Source of the DNA: Gammaproteobacteria bacterium
GTDB taxonomy: Bacteria; Pseudomonadota; Gammaproteobacteria; Granulosicoccales; Granulosicoccaceae
Direction of reading: 5' to 3'
NCBI GenBank assembly: GCA_002746645.1
Contig: PDPU01000027.1
Span: 1 to 64,000 of the forward strand
Length of the DNA: 64,000 bases
Part shown: piece by piece, positions 37,225 through 47,516 of the stretch
How the letters are laid out: each line of letters opens with the position of its first letter
Numbering within the stretch: position 1 is the stretch's first letter
Made by a program: the position numbers and the translations under genes
Notes under the pieces: model-generated
The model's input: only the letters and a program-made list of their open reading frames with translations
Told to the model about the DNA's origin: nothing
Database searches by the model: none

Positions 37225-38007
37225 GTGATCAAACCCACCCTTCTGGCCTCTGCGCTGACGGCCACCCTGTCGCTTGCTGCCGTTCCCGTGCTTCACGCCC
37301 AGGACACGGCTGCTGATACAGCCACAACCGGAACTGCTGGCACTGAAGCTTCTGGTACTGAAGCTTCCGGCACTGAAGCCGACGCTACCGAAGCTCCCGC
37401 TGTCGAAAGCGCGGACATCGATACCAGCACGCTGAGCTATGCCCTCGGCATGCTCATCGGCGAGAGCGTGGCCAACTTCGAAGAACTTGACTACGCACGT
37501 CTGGCCAAGGCCCTCGAAACCCAGCATCAGGGTGGCGAGACCGAAATGTCGATGATGGAAGCTCAGCAGACCATGGAGCAATACCAGATTGCCCAGACCG
37601 AAGCAGCCGCGGCGGAAGCCAAGGCCACGGGCGACGCCTTCCTCGCGGAAAACGCTGCCCGCGAAGGTGTTCAGGTCACCGACAGCGGTCTGCAGTACGA
37701 AGTCCTCTCCGACGCCGAAGGCGACAAGCCCACGAGCGAAGACACCGTCAAGGTGCACTACGAAGGCAAGCTCATCGACGGCACCGTATTCGATTCCTCG
37801 ATCGAACGTGGCGAGCCGGCACAGTTCCCGCTCAAGGGTGTCATCCCCGGCTGGACCGAGGGGCTTCAGCTCATGCCCGTCGGCAGCAAGTACCGCTTCG
37901 TGATTCCGGCCGATCTCGCCTACGGCGATCGCGGTGCCGGTCAGGCCATCGGCCCGGGCGAAACCCTCATCTTCGACGTCGAACTGCTCGAAATCGTCAA
38001 GCAGTAA
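37225..38007 (+). CDS. Secreted FKBP-type peptidyl-prolyl isomerase
   Basis: A 260-residue FkpA/Mip-like folding helper. GTG start preceded by AAGGA at seven bases; signal peptide cleaved near LHA. A Thr/Glu/Ala-rich linker includes three GTEAS-type repeats at residues 39-53. The FKBP N-terminal dimerisation helices follow (LSYALGMLIGESVANF), then the isomerase domain from about residue 160 (VKVHYEGKLIDGTVFDSSI, GVIPGWTEGLQLMPVGSKYR, IPADLAYGDRGAG). It acts in the periplasm on outer-membrane proteins. A strong terminator follows. Confidence 0.93.
   Translation: MIKPTLLASALTATLSLAAVPVLHAQDTAADTATTGTAGTEASGTEASGTEADATEAPAVESADIDTSTLSYALGMLIGESVANFEELDYARLAKALETQHQGGETEMSMMEAQQTMEQYQIAQTEAAAAEAKATGDAFLAENAAREGVQVTDSGLQYEVLSDAEGDKPTSEDTVKVHYEGKLIDGTVFDSSIERGEPAQFPLKGVIPGWTEGLQLMPVGSKYRFVIPADLAYGDRGAGQAIGPGETLIFDVELLEIVKQ
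37339..37383 (+). repeat. 15-bp coding repeat in FKBP linker
   Basis: Three 15-base units (GGCACTGAAGCTTCT and two variants) encode GTEAS, GTEAS, GTEAD in the linker behind the signal peptide. Confidence 0.9.
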
Positions 38008-38038
38008 GCCAGCGCGAGCCAGAACACACCAAAACGAG

Positions 38039-38066
38039 GCGCCCGGCACTTGTGTCGGGCGCTTTT
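38039..38066 (+). terminator. Rho-independent terminator after FKBP gene
   Basis: GCGCCCGGCAC pairs with GTGTCGGGCGC around a short loop, with TTTT directly after the stem. It lies 32 bases after the stop at 38007. Confidence 0.92.
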
Positions 38067-38305
38067 GCATGTGGGGCTGTGCGCTGGCGGCAGCCTGGCA
38101 CTCTCGAGAGATGGCTCATGCCGAACGTTTCGAACACCGCTGGTTTCACCAAGCAGTGACAATCGCCCCGGTACGACTGCGACGCGAAGCTGGCCTTGCC
38201 GCCAGGATGACGTAACCACGCAGGGTCTGCTCGCCGATGTCATGGCAGGTTTCCTTGTATGCCGGCGCGTTCGTGCTTCGGCAAGCGCAAGGTCAATGGG
38301 CTGAT

Positions 38306-40339
38306 TCAGGCAGCCTGATCGAGATCATCCTCGCCGGCACCACCGGCATCGTTTCGACGCGCTCCTGTGGTAGCTGTGGTATCAGTGCTTTCGAGTTCAC
38401 TCATGTCGAGCATGTCGAGTGCCGCAGGCTTCGCCAGCAGAAAACCCTGAAATTCATCACAGCCGTGCGCCTGCAGCGCGGCCAGTTGCGTTGCCGTTTC
38501 CACCCCTTCGGCATTGACGCGAATATGCAGCGAGTGTGCAAGACTCACGATCGACCTGACGATCTCGCTGACGCGTGCGTCATCCTCGAGTGCCTTCGTG
38601 AAGGAACGGTCGATCTTGAGCTTGTGGAACGGAAACTGCCACAGGTAGGCAAGACTCGAGTGTCCGGTGCCGAAATCATCCATGGAGATGCGCACGCCGA
38701 GGTTGTTCAATGCTTCGAGCGAACGGATGACGTCATCGGTGTTCTGCATCAGCAGCGACTCGGTAATCTCGAGTTCAAGGCGTTCGGGTTCAAGCCCGCT
38801 TCGCTCGAGCGCGTTGATCACCGAGACCACGATATCGCCACGCTCGAACTGTGCCGGTGAAAGATTGACCGCTACGCTGAGATCACGAGGCCAGGTGACA
38901 GCATCATTGCAGGCACGATTGAGTACCCATTCACCGAGTCGAGCGATGAACCCCGCCTCCTCGGCAATCGCGATGAACTGCTCCGGGCCGATCGGCCCGT
39001 GCACCGGATGCTGCCATCGCAGCAGCGCCTCGTAGCCCACGGCGGTGCTGCCATCGGCCGCGAACAGTTTCTGATAGGCAAGCGTGAGTGTTTCGTCCTC
39101 GATGGCCTGACGCAGATCGCTCGTGAGTTCACGCCGCCGCCGCAGAAGCTGGTCGAGGTTTTCGTCGTAGAAACTGAAGCCTCCTCGACCGTGTTCCTTG
39201 GCACGATAGAGCGCGAGATCGGCCTGATTGAGCAGTGCCTCGCAGTCAACGGCATCGACACCGAATATCGCGGCACCGACACTGCAACGGCACTCGAACT
39301 CGATGTTCTCGACACGGTGCGGTCTGCCGATGGCCGCAAGTACTCGCGCGGCGAGCACCTTGACATCTTCCGAGTCACGCACCGTGTGCTGAAGGATCGC
39401 GAACTCGTCACCGCCAAGCCGGGCCAGCACATCACCGTGACGCAGCACATCGGCAAGCCGCTCGGCAACGCTCGCAATCACGACATCACCGATGCGGTGA
39501 CCGTGCGTGTCATTGATGTACTTGAACTCGTCAAGATCGAGATAGAGCAGCGCAAACCGCTCGCCGCTCTCCTTCGCGCGTGCTTCGGCGCGCCGCAGGG
39601 CATCGGTAAAGCTGCTGCGATTGAGGGCGCCACTGAGCTGATCGTGCTGGGCAAGATACCGGAAGCGACGTTCGTGAACGGCGCGTTCGCGCATGCGCCG
39701 GAGGAACTGAAACGCCGCAATGGCGAAAAGTACACCGAGTACGCCTGCCACCAGCAGGCTCAACCTGGCGAAAAGACTCATCACGGCCGACTTGATCGGC
39801 GTCTGATTCACATGGACTTCCACCACACCGATGATCTTGCCGTCTTTTCTCACCGGCACGAATGCTTCGGTGTAGAACCCGGACGTATCTGCAGTATGCT
39901 CTCCATCACACAGTCGCACCACTGGCTCACCCGTGACCAGCAGATCGGCAATGTCTTCGTCCAGTTCGCCATCGGGCCCGTGTCCGAGCAGTTCCCCACC
40001 AGCACCGTGATCAGGCTGATCGAGCTTGTCGGAAACCAGCAACAGAGCGCCATTCTTGTCAAAGAGGCGGAACCGGAACACCGAACCGATCTTGCCGAGA
40101 TTGCGCAACTGCGCCAGCGACCAGGCATCCATTTCGCCCGTTTCGAGCACGCCGTGAAGACCGCTGACGGACTGACCGAGCATGGCGGCGTAGTCGCTGG
40201 CCGTCTGTTCGGCAAGACTCTCGAGGTGTCCGTCGGCCAGTTGCTTCGACACTTTCTGGAATGACAGCGTTGCCACAATGGCAAGAACAAGCCAGATGAG
40301 CCCCCCTTTCCAGTCTGCCTTACCGATCCAATGATTCAT
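38306..40339 (-). CDS. Membrane GGDEF-EAL cyclic-di-GMP protein
   Basis: This 677-residue protein has a TM helix at about residues 13-28, a periplasmic sensor of about 160 residues (VFRFRLFDKNGALLLVSDKL, GFYTEAFVPVRKDGKIIGVV), a second TM near 195-215 (SLLVAGVLGVLFAIAAFQF), then GGDEF (ARLGGDEFAIL, intact; LYLDLDEFKYINDTHGH) and EAL (VGYEALLRWQHP, NLSPAQF, ELEITESLL, ISMDDFGTGHSSLAYL, INAEGVET variant VNAEGVET). Both active sites look complete, so bifunctional turnover is possible. The start at 40339 places the first TM near the N-terminus. It is a single gene with its own upstream region (40340-40552), where nothing else is seen. Confidence 0.94.
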   Translation of the reverse strand: MNHWIGKADWKGGLIWLVLAIVATLSFQKVSKQLADGHLESLAEQTASDYAAMLGQSVSGLHGVLETGEMDAWSLAQLRNLGKIGSVFRFRLFDKNGALLLVSDKLDQPDHGAGGELLGHGPDGELDEDIADLLVTGEPVVRLCDGEHTADTSGFYTEAFVPVRKDGKIIGVVEVHVNQTPIKSAVMSLFARLSLLVAGVLGVLFAIAAFQFLRRMRERAVHERRFRYLAQHDQLSGALNRSSFTDALRRAEARAKESGERFALLYLDLDEFKYINDTHGHRIGDVVIASVAERLADVLRHGDVLARLGGDEFAILQHTVRDSEDVKVLAARVLAAIGRPHRVENIEFECRCSVGAAIFGVDAVDCEALLNQADLALYRAKEHGRGGFSFYDENLDQLLRRRRELTSDLRQAIEDETLTLAYQKLFAADGSTAVGYEALLRWQHPVHGPIGPEQFIAIAEEAGFIARLGEWVLNRACNDAVTWPRDLSVAVNLSPAQFERGDIVVSVINALERSGLEPERLELEITESLLMQNTDDVIRSLEALNNLGVRISMDDFGTGHSSLAYLWQFPFHKLKIDRSFTKALEDDARVSEIVRSIVSLAHSLHIRVNAEGVETATQLAALQAHGCDEFQGFLLAKPAALDMLDMSELESTDTTATTGARRNDAGGAGEDDLDQAA

Positions 40340-40552
40340 GCGCAGAGCTTTTCCCGAAATACAGCGATACGGAAAGTCTGCGGCGAACATCCTCGATCCT
40401 TGAGACGGAGAATGGGATGCTGTCGATCCATCCACACAGTGAGTCCTGAATACTGACTGAGAACCCGTTTCCGGGGCTCACTCGTCGGCTCCCGGGATTC
40501 GCAGAATTCGGGAAACTCGTGGTGGCCCGGAAACTCGTGGGAATCGGCGCGT

Positions 40553-42241
40553 CTACAGGATCCGCTCTTCGCCTTCGGTGGTTCGCTGTTGCGCGGTCCA
40601 GTCCTTCGCCACCCAGATGGGGACTTCCTCGGCCGGCAGGGCCTGCCCCCGGATCAGATCGCTGGCGCGCTCGGCCACCATCATGGTGGGGGCGTTGAGA
40701 TTGCCGTTGGTGATGTCGGGAAACACCGAGGAGTCGACGACCCTGAGACCATCGACCTCCCTCACTCGGCAGTGGCTGTCGAGCACCGCCATCGGATCGT
40801 CATCGGCACCGATCTTCACCGTGCACGAGGGGTGATAGGCGCTTTCGACATTCTGCCGTACCCAGGCGTCGATGGTCTCGTCGCTGTCGACGTCATTGCC
40901 GGGCTGGATTTCGCGGCCGCGGAACGGCTTGAGGGCATCCTGCATCAGCACCTCGCGGGTGAGGCGAATGGTGCTGCGCCAGTCCTCGATGTCCTGCTCG
41001 TGCGAAAGGTAATTGAAGACGATACGCGGTGCTTCGCGCCAGTCTGCCGAGCGAATCGACAACTGCCCGTGGCTCTTCGGCTTGTTCGGCCCGACATGCA
41101 CCTGGTAGCCATCGCCGTCGAAGGCGGCACGGCCGTCGTAACGCATCGCGGCCGGCAGGAAGTGATACTGGATGTCGGGCGACTCGAGCCCCGCACGCGA
41201 ACGGATGAAACCGCAGGACTCGAAGTGGTTGGTACTGCCGAGGCCTTGTCTGCCGAGAAGCCAGTTGGCGCCGATCAACCCCTTGCGCCACCAGGCAAGC
41301 TGCCGATTGAGCGACACCGGCTGGGTACATTCATACTGGAAATAAACCTCGAGATGATCCTTGAGGTTGGCGCCGACGCCGGGAAGATCCCGCAAGGGCT
41401 TCACGCCGGCCGCCTCGAGAGTTGCTGCCGGGCCGATGCCCGAGCGTTGCAGGATCGAGGGCGAACCGATCGACCCTGCCGAAAGGATGATCTCGGCGTT
41501 GGCCTGCAGCGTCCTGCGTTGCCCGCCCGAGTGATACACCACCGTGCGCGCCGTACCCGCGTCGAACTCGATGCATTCGACCGTCGCGTCAGAAAGAATC
41601 GTGAGGTTGCCTCTGCCCTGTGCCGGACGCAGGTAGCATCGCGCCGTCGACTGGCGCTTGCCATCGGCAACGTTCATGTGCTTCTGGCCGAAGCCTTCCT
41701 GCTGGTATCCGTTGTAGTCTTCCGTGAAGGGGTAACCGGCCTGCTTGCCTGCCTCGATGAAGGCGCGGTAGAGCGGGTTGAGTGCCATGTCATTGCCGAC
41801 CCCGACGCCCACCGGACCATCACCGCCACGGTAACGACTCTCGCCGTGAATCCATGTTTCGAGACGCTTGTAGTACGGAAGGCAGTTACGGTAGTTCCAG
41901 CCTGCAGCGCCGAGCGTCTCCCAGGCTTCGATGTCGAGCGGGTGACCGCGCACGAAGGCCATGCCGTTGATCGAGGACGAACCACCAAGCACCTTGCCGC
42001 GTGGGCAATCGAGTGCGCGTCCGTCGAGCCCCGGATCAGGCTCTGCCGCATAGCCCCAGTTGAAGCGCGGCATGTTCATCGGAATCGAGAGCGCCGTGGG
42101 CATGGCGACGAAGATGCTCCTGTCGGAACCGCCCGCTTCGAGCAGTGCCACCGACACGGCAGGGTCTTCCGAGAGACGGCTGGCGACGATGGCACCTGCC
42201 GACCCCGAACCGATCACGATGTAGTCGAATTGTCGTTGCAT
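40553..42241 (-). CDS. GMC-family FAD oxidoreductase, choline-dehydrogenase-like
   Basis: This 562-residue flavoprotein starts [20 protein letters not shown], the Rossmann FAD site, followed by [11 protein letters not shown] and [20 protein letters not shown], the GMC signature 1. Signature 2 is in [19 protein letters not shown]. The active-site histidine is in [13 protein letters not shown] and the C-terminal [17 protein letters not shown] supplies the partner asparagine. Family members oxidise choline, alcohols, sugars or polyethylene glycol; choline is not proven, as betaine aldehyde dehydrogenase and BetI are absent here. The start at 42241 fits the Rossmann position. Confidence 0.92.
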   Translation of the reverse strand: MQRQFDYIVIGSGSAGAIVASRLSEDPAVSVALLEAGGSDRSIFVAMPTALSIPMNMPRFNWGYAAEPDPGLDGRALDCPRGKVLGGSSSINGMAFVRGHPLDIEAWETLGAAGWNYRNCLPYYKRLETWIHGESRYRGGDGPVGVGVGNDMALNPLYRAFIEAGKQAGYPFTEDYNGYQQEGFGQKHMNVADGKRQSTARCYLRPAQGRGNLTILSDATVECIEFDAGTARTVVYHSGGQRRTLQANAEIILSAGSIGSPSILQRSGIGPAATLEAAGVKPLRDLPGVGANLKDHLEVYFQYECTQPVSLNRQLAWWRKGLIGANWLLGRQGLGSTNHFESCGFIRSRAGLESPDIQYHFLPAAMRYDGRAAFDGDGYQVHVGPNKPKSHGQLSIRSADWREAPRIVFNYLSHEQDIEDWRSTIRLTREVLMQDALKPFRGREIQPGNDVDSDETIDAWVRQNVESAYHPSCTVKIGADDDPMAVLDSHCRVREVDGLRVVDSSVFPDITNGNLNAPTMMVAERASDLIRGQALPAEEVPIWVAKDWTAQQRTTEGEERIL

Positions 42242-42499
42242 AGACTGGCTCCTTCGGTAATCCGCCATGCCCCCGCCCGACCAGGGCCCCGGCGGCGTCG
42301 CCGGGGCCTGTCATCGGTCCGTCAGCGAACCACTGTCGAGTGACTCGTCGATACGGAAGCCCTCCGCCGGCATACGCATCAGTAGCACGCACATCAGCGG
42401 TACAGGTACACATTGGTACATTCTACCGGGCTGGCGAGCGGTAGTATGGGATGATGTGCAGTTGGAACCTGCAAGGGGCTTGCGCCCACAAGGACGACC

Positions 42500-43237
42500 A
42501 TGAACATCACTCTTGTCGGTTGCGGCGATGCCTTCGCCAGCGGCCGGCGCTTCAATACCTGTCTGCACGTTGTCACCAGCCGACAGCGGTTTCTGCTCGA
42601 CTGCGGGGCGACCTCACTGACGGCACTGCGCGCGGCAGACATCGAGCGCGACAGGATCGACACGATCTTCATCACGCATTTCCATGCCGACCACTTCTTC
42701 GGACTGCCGTTCCTGATTCTCGATGCACATTTCATCGGCAAGCGCAGCCGAACGCTCCGCATCGTCGGCCCGGAAGGCCTCGAAGCGCGTCTTGCCGCGC
42801 TCCTTGATCTGAGTTTCGGCAAGGATGTCTTCGATCTGATCGGCTTCCGGATCGACTGCAGGGAAATCTCGCCGGGCGAAACGCTCGAACTCGATGGCCT
42901 GAGCTGTCGCGCCGAACGCATGGTACACAGTGCACCGGGGGGCACCTGTCTTGGCTATCGCATCGCAGCCGATGACAGAACACTCGCGTTCACGGGCGAC
43001 ACCGAGTGGAACGACAACATCATCGCCATCGGCCGGAACGCCGATCTGCTGCTCAGTGAGTGCTGTGGCTATCGCACTCCGGTACCCACCCACCTCGACC
43101 TTGCCACGCTCGAACGCAAGCTGCCATCGGTCGGTGCGCGACGTGTGGTGCTGGTGCACATGGGGCAGACGCTGCTCGACAACGCCGCGGACTGTGACTT
43201 CGAAATGGGATTCGACGGGATGCAGATCGAGATCTGA
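42500..43237 (+). CDS. MBL-fold hydrolase, RNase Z/cAMP-phosphodiesterase-like
   Basis: The 245-residue cytosolic protein has a complete metal site: FITHFHADHFFGLPFLILD (HxHxDH), a mid-chain histidine in RMVHSAPGGTCLGYRI, LAFTGDTEWND with the bridging aspartate, and VLVHMGQTLL. The pattern is that of the RNase Z/ElaC-like subgroup, but the length is short and the RNase Z exosite arm is missing, so tRNA 3' processing is not supported. Family relatives include phosphodiesterases and ribonuclease-like enzymes. The gene stands alone between divergent betA-like and convergent lipoprotein genes. Confidence 0.87.
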   Translation: MNITLVGCGDAFASGRRFNTCLHVVTSRQRFLLDCGATSLTALRAADIERDRIDTIFITHFHADHFFGLPFLILDAHFIGKRSRTLRIVGPEGLEARLAALLDLSFGKDVFDLIGFRIDCREISPGETLELDGLSCRAERMVHSAPGGTCLGYRIAADDRTLAFTGDTEWNDNIIAIGRNADLLLSECCGYRTPVPTHLDLATLERKLPSVGARRVVLVHMGQTLLDNAADCDFEMGFDGMQIEI

Positions 43238-43303
43238 CCCCCTGAACGCCAGCCGGAAGCCTGCGGCAACGAACTGCGGCAGGCACGGAGTGGCAGCCTT
43301 GCG

Positions 43304-44209
43304 TCAGTCGAAGGCCCCTGCCAGAATCATCGCGTCGAGCACTTCACCCATTTCACCGTAGCTCGGGAAAGCCGCTTCGATCCGGGCGCGATACTTTTCG
43401 GGACTCGGATCCTCGGCGAGGATATCGCGTGCTTCTTCCACGTAGACGCGCACCGACTCGATCGCAGCGGCATCGAGGATTTCGTCACGTCCGGTGAGCA
43501 GATAGCGATAGTTGCCTTCGTCGATCAGCGCATCGATACGATCGATCGCGGCCAGATAGGCATCAGGGTCGACGATGACAATGTGTGTGTCGAGTTGCAG
43601 GATATCGGCCGTGTGCAGGGCCTGAAGCGCAGGCATCGCAATGATGATCTGGTCGGGGGCTTCCGAGTCGGCAAGGTTCTCCGTGCGGTACTCGATGCCG
43701 TCGACGACAAACGAAGCCTCGAGCGTTTCGGTGGGGTAGCGGATTTCATCGGGGTATTGCCGCGACCAGGGCCGTCCCTGCTGCTTCCTGCGAGTCAACA
43801 GCGATTCGGCATTCGCCTGCATGTTCTCGAGCGTCTCGGGTGCCGCATGAACCGGAGCGTCCGCATCGAGCGCGGGCAGGCCCATGTAGTTCTCAGGGTC
43901 CGAGTGGGTGATGATGATGCGATCGAGGGGCTTGTCGAGCGAATCGATGTAACGCTGCAGTTCCATGGATCGTGACAGGAAGTGCTGCGCATCGATGAGC
44001 ACGAGCGCGTTGTCGGTTTCGATGAGAATCGAGTTCACGTGGGCATCATCGGTGCCCTGGTAGCGGTGAACGGTGGCCGCACCCATGTCCCGGGTTTCGA
44101 CGCGGCCGATGCGATCGAGCAGTTCCACGCGCTGCGCGGGCAGCGTACAGCCGGAAACCATCGCACTGCCGAGGACCGCCGCAACCAGCAGCATGAATGT
44201 GTTGTTCAT
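43304..44209 (-). CDS. MBL-fold-like lipoprotein with degenerate metal site
   Basis: The 301-residue protein has a lipoprotein signal (MNNTFMLLVAAVLGSAMVSG then C). The fold starts like an MBL protein (NSILIETDNALVLIDAQHFL), but the metal motif reads IIITHSDPENYMGLPALDAD: the first H and the D are there while the second and third histidines of HxHxDH are Ser/Pro and Asn. HIVIVDPDAYLAAIDRIDAL follows near the end. Normal two-zinc chemistry therefore looks lost, and a binding or structural role is possible. Upstream ATG at 44290 would place the signal too far in. Confidence 0.8.
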   Translation of the reverse strand: MNNTFMLLVAAVLGSAMVSGCTLPAQRVELLDRIGRVETRDMGAATVHRYQGTDDAHVNSILIETDNALVLIDAQHFLSRSMELQRYIDSLDKPLDRIIITHSDPENYMGLPALDADAPVHAAPETLENMQANAESLLTRRKQQGRPWSRQYPDEIRYPTETLEASFVVDGIEYRTENLADSEAPDQIIIAMPALQALHTADILQLDTHIVIVDPDAYLAAIDRIDALIDEGNYRYLLTGRDEILDAAAIESVRVYVEEARDILAEDPSPEKYRARIEAAFPSYGEMGEVLDAMILAGAFD

Positions 44210-44317
44210 GAATGGATTCACCTGGTACCAAAATGTGATCGACGACGTTGGCCACGAGCCACATGTTACAAGCGGCTGCGGTTCCGGCATGCGTCTTTTC
44301 GATGTATCCCGCTCGAC

Positions 44318-45985
44318 TCAGCCTGCGAGCTTCTTGTAGCGAACCCGCTTCGGCTGCGTGGCTTCCTCGCCGAGCCGCTCGCGCCGATCGGCCTCGTATT
44401 CAGTGTAGTTGCCGGCGAAGAAGTTGATTTCGGACGGGTCTTCGTAGGCGAGGATGTGCGTGGCCACGCGATCGAGAAACCAGCGGTCGTGCGAGATGAC
44501 GATGGCGCAGCCGGCAAAGTCGAGCAGCGCTTCCTCGAGCGCCCTGAGCGTTTCGACGTCGAGATCGTTCGAGGGTTCGTCGAGCAGCAGTACGTTGGCG
44601 CCTTCCTTGAGCGTCAGCGCCAGATGCAGACGCCCGCGCTCGCCGCCGGAGAGATCCCTGACGTGTTTCTGCTGATCCCCGCCCTTGAAGTTGAAACGCC
44701 CGACGTACTGGCGTGCCGGCACCTCGTAGTTGTTGATGGTGATGACATCGGAGCCGCCGGAAACCACCTCGAACACGGTCTTGTCGCCGTCGAGATCATC
44801 GCGGCTCTGGTCCACGCAGGCCATCTTCACGGTTTCGCCGATGTCGATGGTGCCCGAGTCGGGCTGCTCGCGCCCCATGAGCATGCGGAAGAGCGTGGAC
44901 TTGCCCGCACCGTTGCCCCCGATCACGCCCACGATGGCACCTTTCGGTACCTGAAAACTCAGGTTCTCGAACAGCAGGCGATCTCCATAGGACTTGCTGA
45001 CGTTCTCGAGTTCGATGACCTTGTCGCCGAGGCGCGGTCCGGGCGGAATGTAGATTTCGTTGGTCTCGGCGCGCTTCTGGAATTCCTGGCTCTGCATCTC
45101 TTCGAAGCGCTGCATGCGGGCCTTGGACTTCGCCTGCCGACCACGCGGCCCCTGACGCACCCATTCGAGTTCCGATTTCATCGCCTTGGCGTGAGAGGAT
45201 TCCTGCTTCGCTTCCATTTCGAGGCGCGCCGCCTTCTGATCGAGCCAGCCAGAGTAGTTGCCCTCGTAGGGAATGCCATGGCCGCGGTCAAGTTCGAGAA
45301 TCCAGCCGGCGACGTTGTCGAGGAAATAGCGATCGTGGGTGATCGCAACCACCGTGCCCTTGTAGTCGTGCAGGAAGTGCTCGAGCCAGGCGACGGAATC
45401 GGCATCGAGATGGTTGGTGGGTTCGTCGAGGAGCAGCATGTCCGGGCCGGACAGCAGCAGGCGGCACAGTGCCACGCGGCGCTTCTCGCCGCCCGAGAGG
45501 TTGGCGACCTTCGCCTCCCAGGGCGGGAGACGCAGCGCATCGGCGGCGATGTCCATCTGATGCTCGAGGTTGTGCGCATCGGCTGCCTCGATGATGGCTT
45601 CGAGCCGTGCCTGTTCGGCGGCGAGCGCATCGAAATCGGCATCGGGCTCGGCGTAGGCCGCATACACGGCATCGAGCTTCGCCTGTGCATCCTTGACCTC
45701 GTCCACGGCTTCCTCGACCACTTCGCGCACGGTCTTTTCGGCATCGAGTTCGGGTTCCTGCGGCAGATAACCCACGTTGAGGTTCGGCATCGGCCGTGCT
45801 TCTCCCTCGATGTCGGTGTCCACTCCTGCCATGATCTTCAGCAGCGTGGACTTGCCGGCGCCGTTCAGGCCCAGAACACCGATCTTGGCTCCGGGAAAGA
45901 AGGACAGCGAAATGTTCTTGAGGATTTCACGCTTCGGCGGGACGATCTTGCCGACGCGATTCATGGTGTAGACGTATTGGGCCAT
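44318..45985 (-). CDS. ettA: Energy-dependent translational throttle A (ABC-F)
   Basis: A 555-residue ABC-F protein, the same length as E. coli EttA, that binds the ribosomal E site and gates elongation by ATP/ADP. Two ABC domains: GLNGAGKSTLLKIMAGVDTD, LSGGEKRRVALCRLL, LLLDEPTNHLDADSV; and GGNGAGKSTLFRMLMGREQP, LSGGERGRLHLALTL, LLLDEPSNDLDVETL. Between them is the P-site-tRNA-interaction linker (KSELEWVRQGPRGRQAKSKA). It starts MAQYVYTMNRVGKIVPPKRE, identical in layout to EttA. The upstream 18 codons of open frame contain no better start. Confidence 0.97.
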   Translation of the reverse strand: MAQYVYTMNRVGKIVPPKREILKNISLSFFPGAKIGVLGLNGAGKSTLLKIMAGVDTDIEGEARPMPNLNVGYLPQEPELDAEKTVREVVEEAVDEVKDAQAKLDAVYAAYAEPDADFDALAAEQARLEAIIEAADAHNLEHQMDIAADALRLPPWEAKVANLSGGEKRRVALCRLLLSGPDMLLLDEPTNHLDADSVAWLEHFLHDYKGTVVAITHDRYFLDNVAGWILELDRGHGIPYEGNYSGWLDQKAARLEMEAKQESSHAKAMKSELEWVRQGPRGRQAKSKARMQRFEEMQSQEFQKRAETNEIYIPPGPRLGDKVIELENVSKSYGDRLLFENLSFQVPKGAIVGVIGGNGAGKSTLFRMLMGREQPDSGTIDIGETVKMACVDQSRDDLDGDKTVFEVVSGGSDVITINNYEVPARQYVGRFNFKGGDQQKHVRDLSGGERGRLHLALTLKEGANVLLLDEPSNDLDVETLRALEEALLDFAGCAIVISHDRWFLDRVATHILAYEDPSEINFFAGNYTEYEADRRERLGEEATQPKRVRYKKLAG

Positions 45986-46158
45986 GCCGGAAACGGGGTC
46001 GATGGAAATGTTCGTGATTGTACAACCCGACGCCGACATCGGACAGACGAACTAGACTCTCGGGCACCTTTTCAGCCGGAGCGCGTCTGAGAGACGCACC
46101 GCGAACCCGTGGGCCTGTCACCTGAGCCTCCGAAATAACGACTTGACGAGCCGTCGAC

Positions 46159-47394
46159 ATGCTTGATTCCTTTTTCCCCCGACCGAAACTCTTTTTCGCT
46201 TCCGCCTTCGCCTGGTTCCTCGTCACGCTGACCATCTGGTACGGCGGCGCGAACGAGCTGACCCAGTCCTTCGGATTGATGAAGGAAATCATCGAAGTAC
46301 CCGAGGGCAAGCGGCCGGCGTTCCTGACGCCCGACAAGGTCTGGCTGTATCAGTACCTCGTGCTGGTGTCGATCCTGTTCTGCGTGTTCTGGTTCTTCAT
46401 CGCTCGCAGCCGCTGGTACTGGTGGAGTGTCGTGGGCAGCGCATTCATTCTCGTGGTCACCTACTTTCAGGTACAGATCAGTGTCTGGCTGAACAACTGG
46501 TATGGCGATTTCTACGATCTGATACAGGTTGCCCTGACCGAACCGGAATCGATAACGCTCGGACAGTACTACGGTGAACTGAAGACAGCCGCCTACATTC
46601 TCGTGCCCTACATCATGGTGCTGGCCTTCTTCAGTTTCTTCACCTCCCACTACGTGTTTCGCTGGCGAACCGCCATGAACGACTACTACATGAGTCAGTG
46701 GCAGCACCTCAGACACATCGAAGGTGCCTCCCAGCGCATTCAGGAAGACACGATGCGATTCGCCTTCATCCTGGAACAACTCGGATCCAGGCTGATCAGC
46801 TCGGTCATGACGCTGATTGCCTTCCTGCCCCTTCTCTACACGCTGTCGCAACAGGTCACGGAATTGCCGATCGTCGGGGCAGTCGATGGCTCACTCGTCT
46901 TTCTCGCCTTGCTGTCAGCGGCATTCGGTACAGTGCTGCTGGCCGTCGTCGGCGTCCGGCTGCCGGGGCTGGAATTCAACAACCAGAAAGTCGAGGCCGC
47001 CTACCGCAAGGAACTGGTGTACGGCGAAGACCATGCCGACCGTGCCGACATTCCGGAAATCAGGACACTCTATGGCGGAGTCCGCAGGAACTACTTCAGA
47101 CTCTACTTCCACTATCTGTATTTCGATCTATTTCGCTGGGCCTACATTCAAGGGGCAAATTTCATCCCCTTCATTGCACTGGGCCCGACCTTCGTGGCCG
47201 CAGGTGTCACGTTCGGAGCGTTCCAGCAGATCATGAATGCCTTCACCCAGGTGGAGAGTTCATTCCAGTATCTGGTCCATTCCTGGAAGTCCATCATCGA
47301 ACTGATGTCGATTCAGAAACGCCTCAAGGGTTTCGAATCCAACATCGACAAGTCCCGGATCGCCAACCACGCGGAACCCGGTCTGGCACTCTGA
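46159..47394 (+). CDS. sbmA: Peptide transporter SbmA/BacA family
   Basis: The 411-residue membrane protein has the SbmA pattern: PRPKLFFASAFAWFLVTLTI at the start, LNNWYGDFYDLIQVALTEP, HYVFRWRTAMNDYYMSQW, RIQEDTMRFAFILEQLG and a C-terminal VESSFQYLVHSWKSIIELMS. SbmA imports proline-rich antimicrobial peptides and peptide antibiotics such as microcin B17 and bleomycin by proton motive force. Unlike the longer ABC fusions of this group it lacks an ATPase domain. It is a single gene, divergent from ettA. Confidence 0.94.
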   Translation: MLDSFFPRPKLFFASAFAWFLVTLTIWYGGANELTQSFGLMKEIIEVPEGKRPAFLTPDKVWLYQYLVLVSILFCVFWFFIARSRWYWWSVVGSAFILVVTYFQVQISVWLNNWYGDFYDLIQVALTEPESITLGQYYGELKTAAYILVPYIMVLAFFSFFTSHYVFRWRTAMNDYYMSQWQHLRHIEGASQRIQEDTMRFAFILEQLGSRLISSVMTLIAFLPLLYTLSQQVTELPIVGAVDGSLVFLALLSAAFGTVLLAVVGVRLPGLEFNNQKVEAAYRKELVYGEDHADRADIPEIRTLYGGVRRNYFRLYFHYLYFDLFRWAYIQGANFIPFIALGPTFVAAGVTFGAFQQIMNAFTQVESSFQYLVHSWKSIIELMSIQKRLKGFESNIDKSRIANHAEPGLAL

Positions 47395-47516
47395 GTCACC
47401 GGGAAACGGCGCGCTGTCGTTCGGGCCAGCCGGGGATCATCCTGGCATGCGCGGCCCGAGCGGCGCCGGCATGTCGGTTGCTCTTCCGGTGTTCCTCCGG
47501 AACCTCCGTAGCCGGC

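Noticed and set aside
42500..43237. Ribonuclease Z
   Set aside because: The metal site fits, but the protein is too short and lacks the exosite arm.
43982..46090. 702-codon plus-strand frame opposite ettA
   Set aside because: EttA on the minus strand has both ABC cassettes; the opposite frame has no domain.
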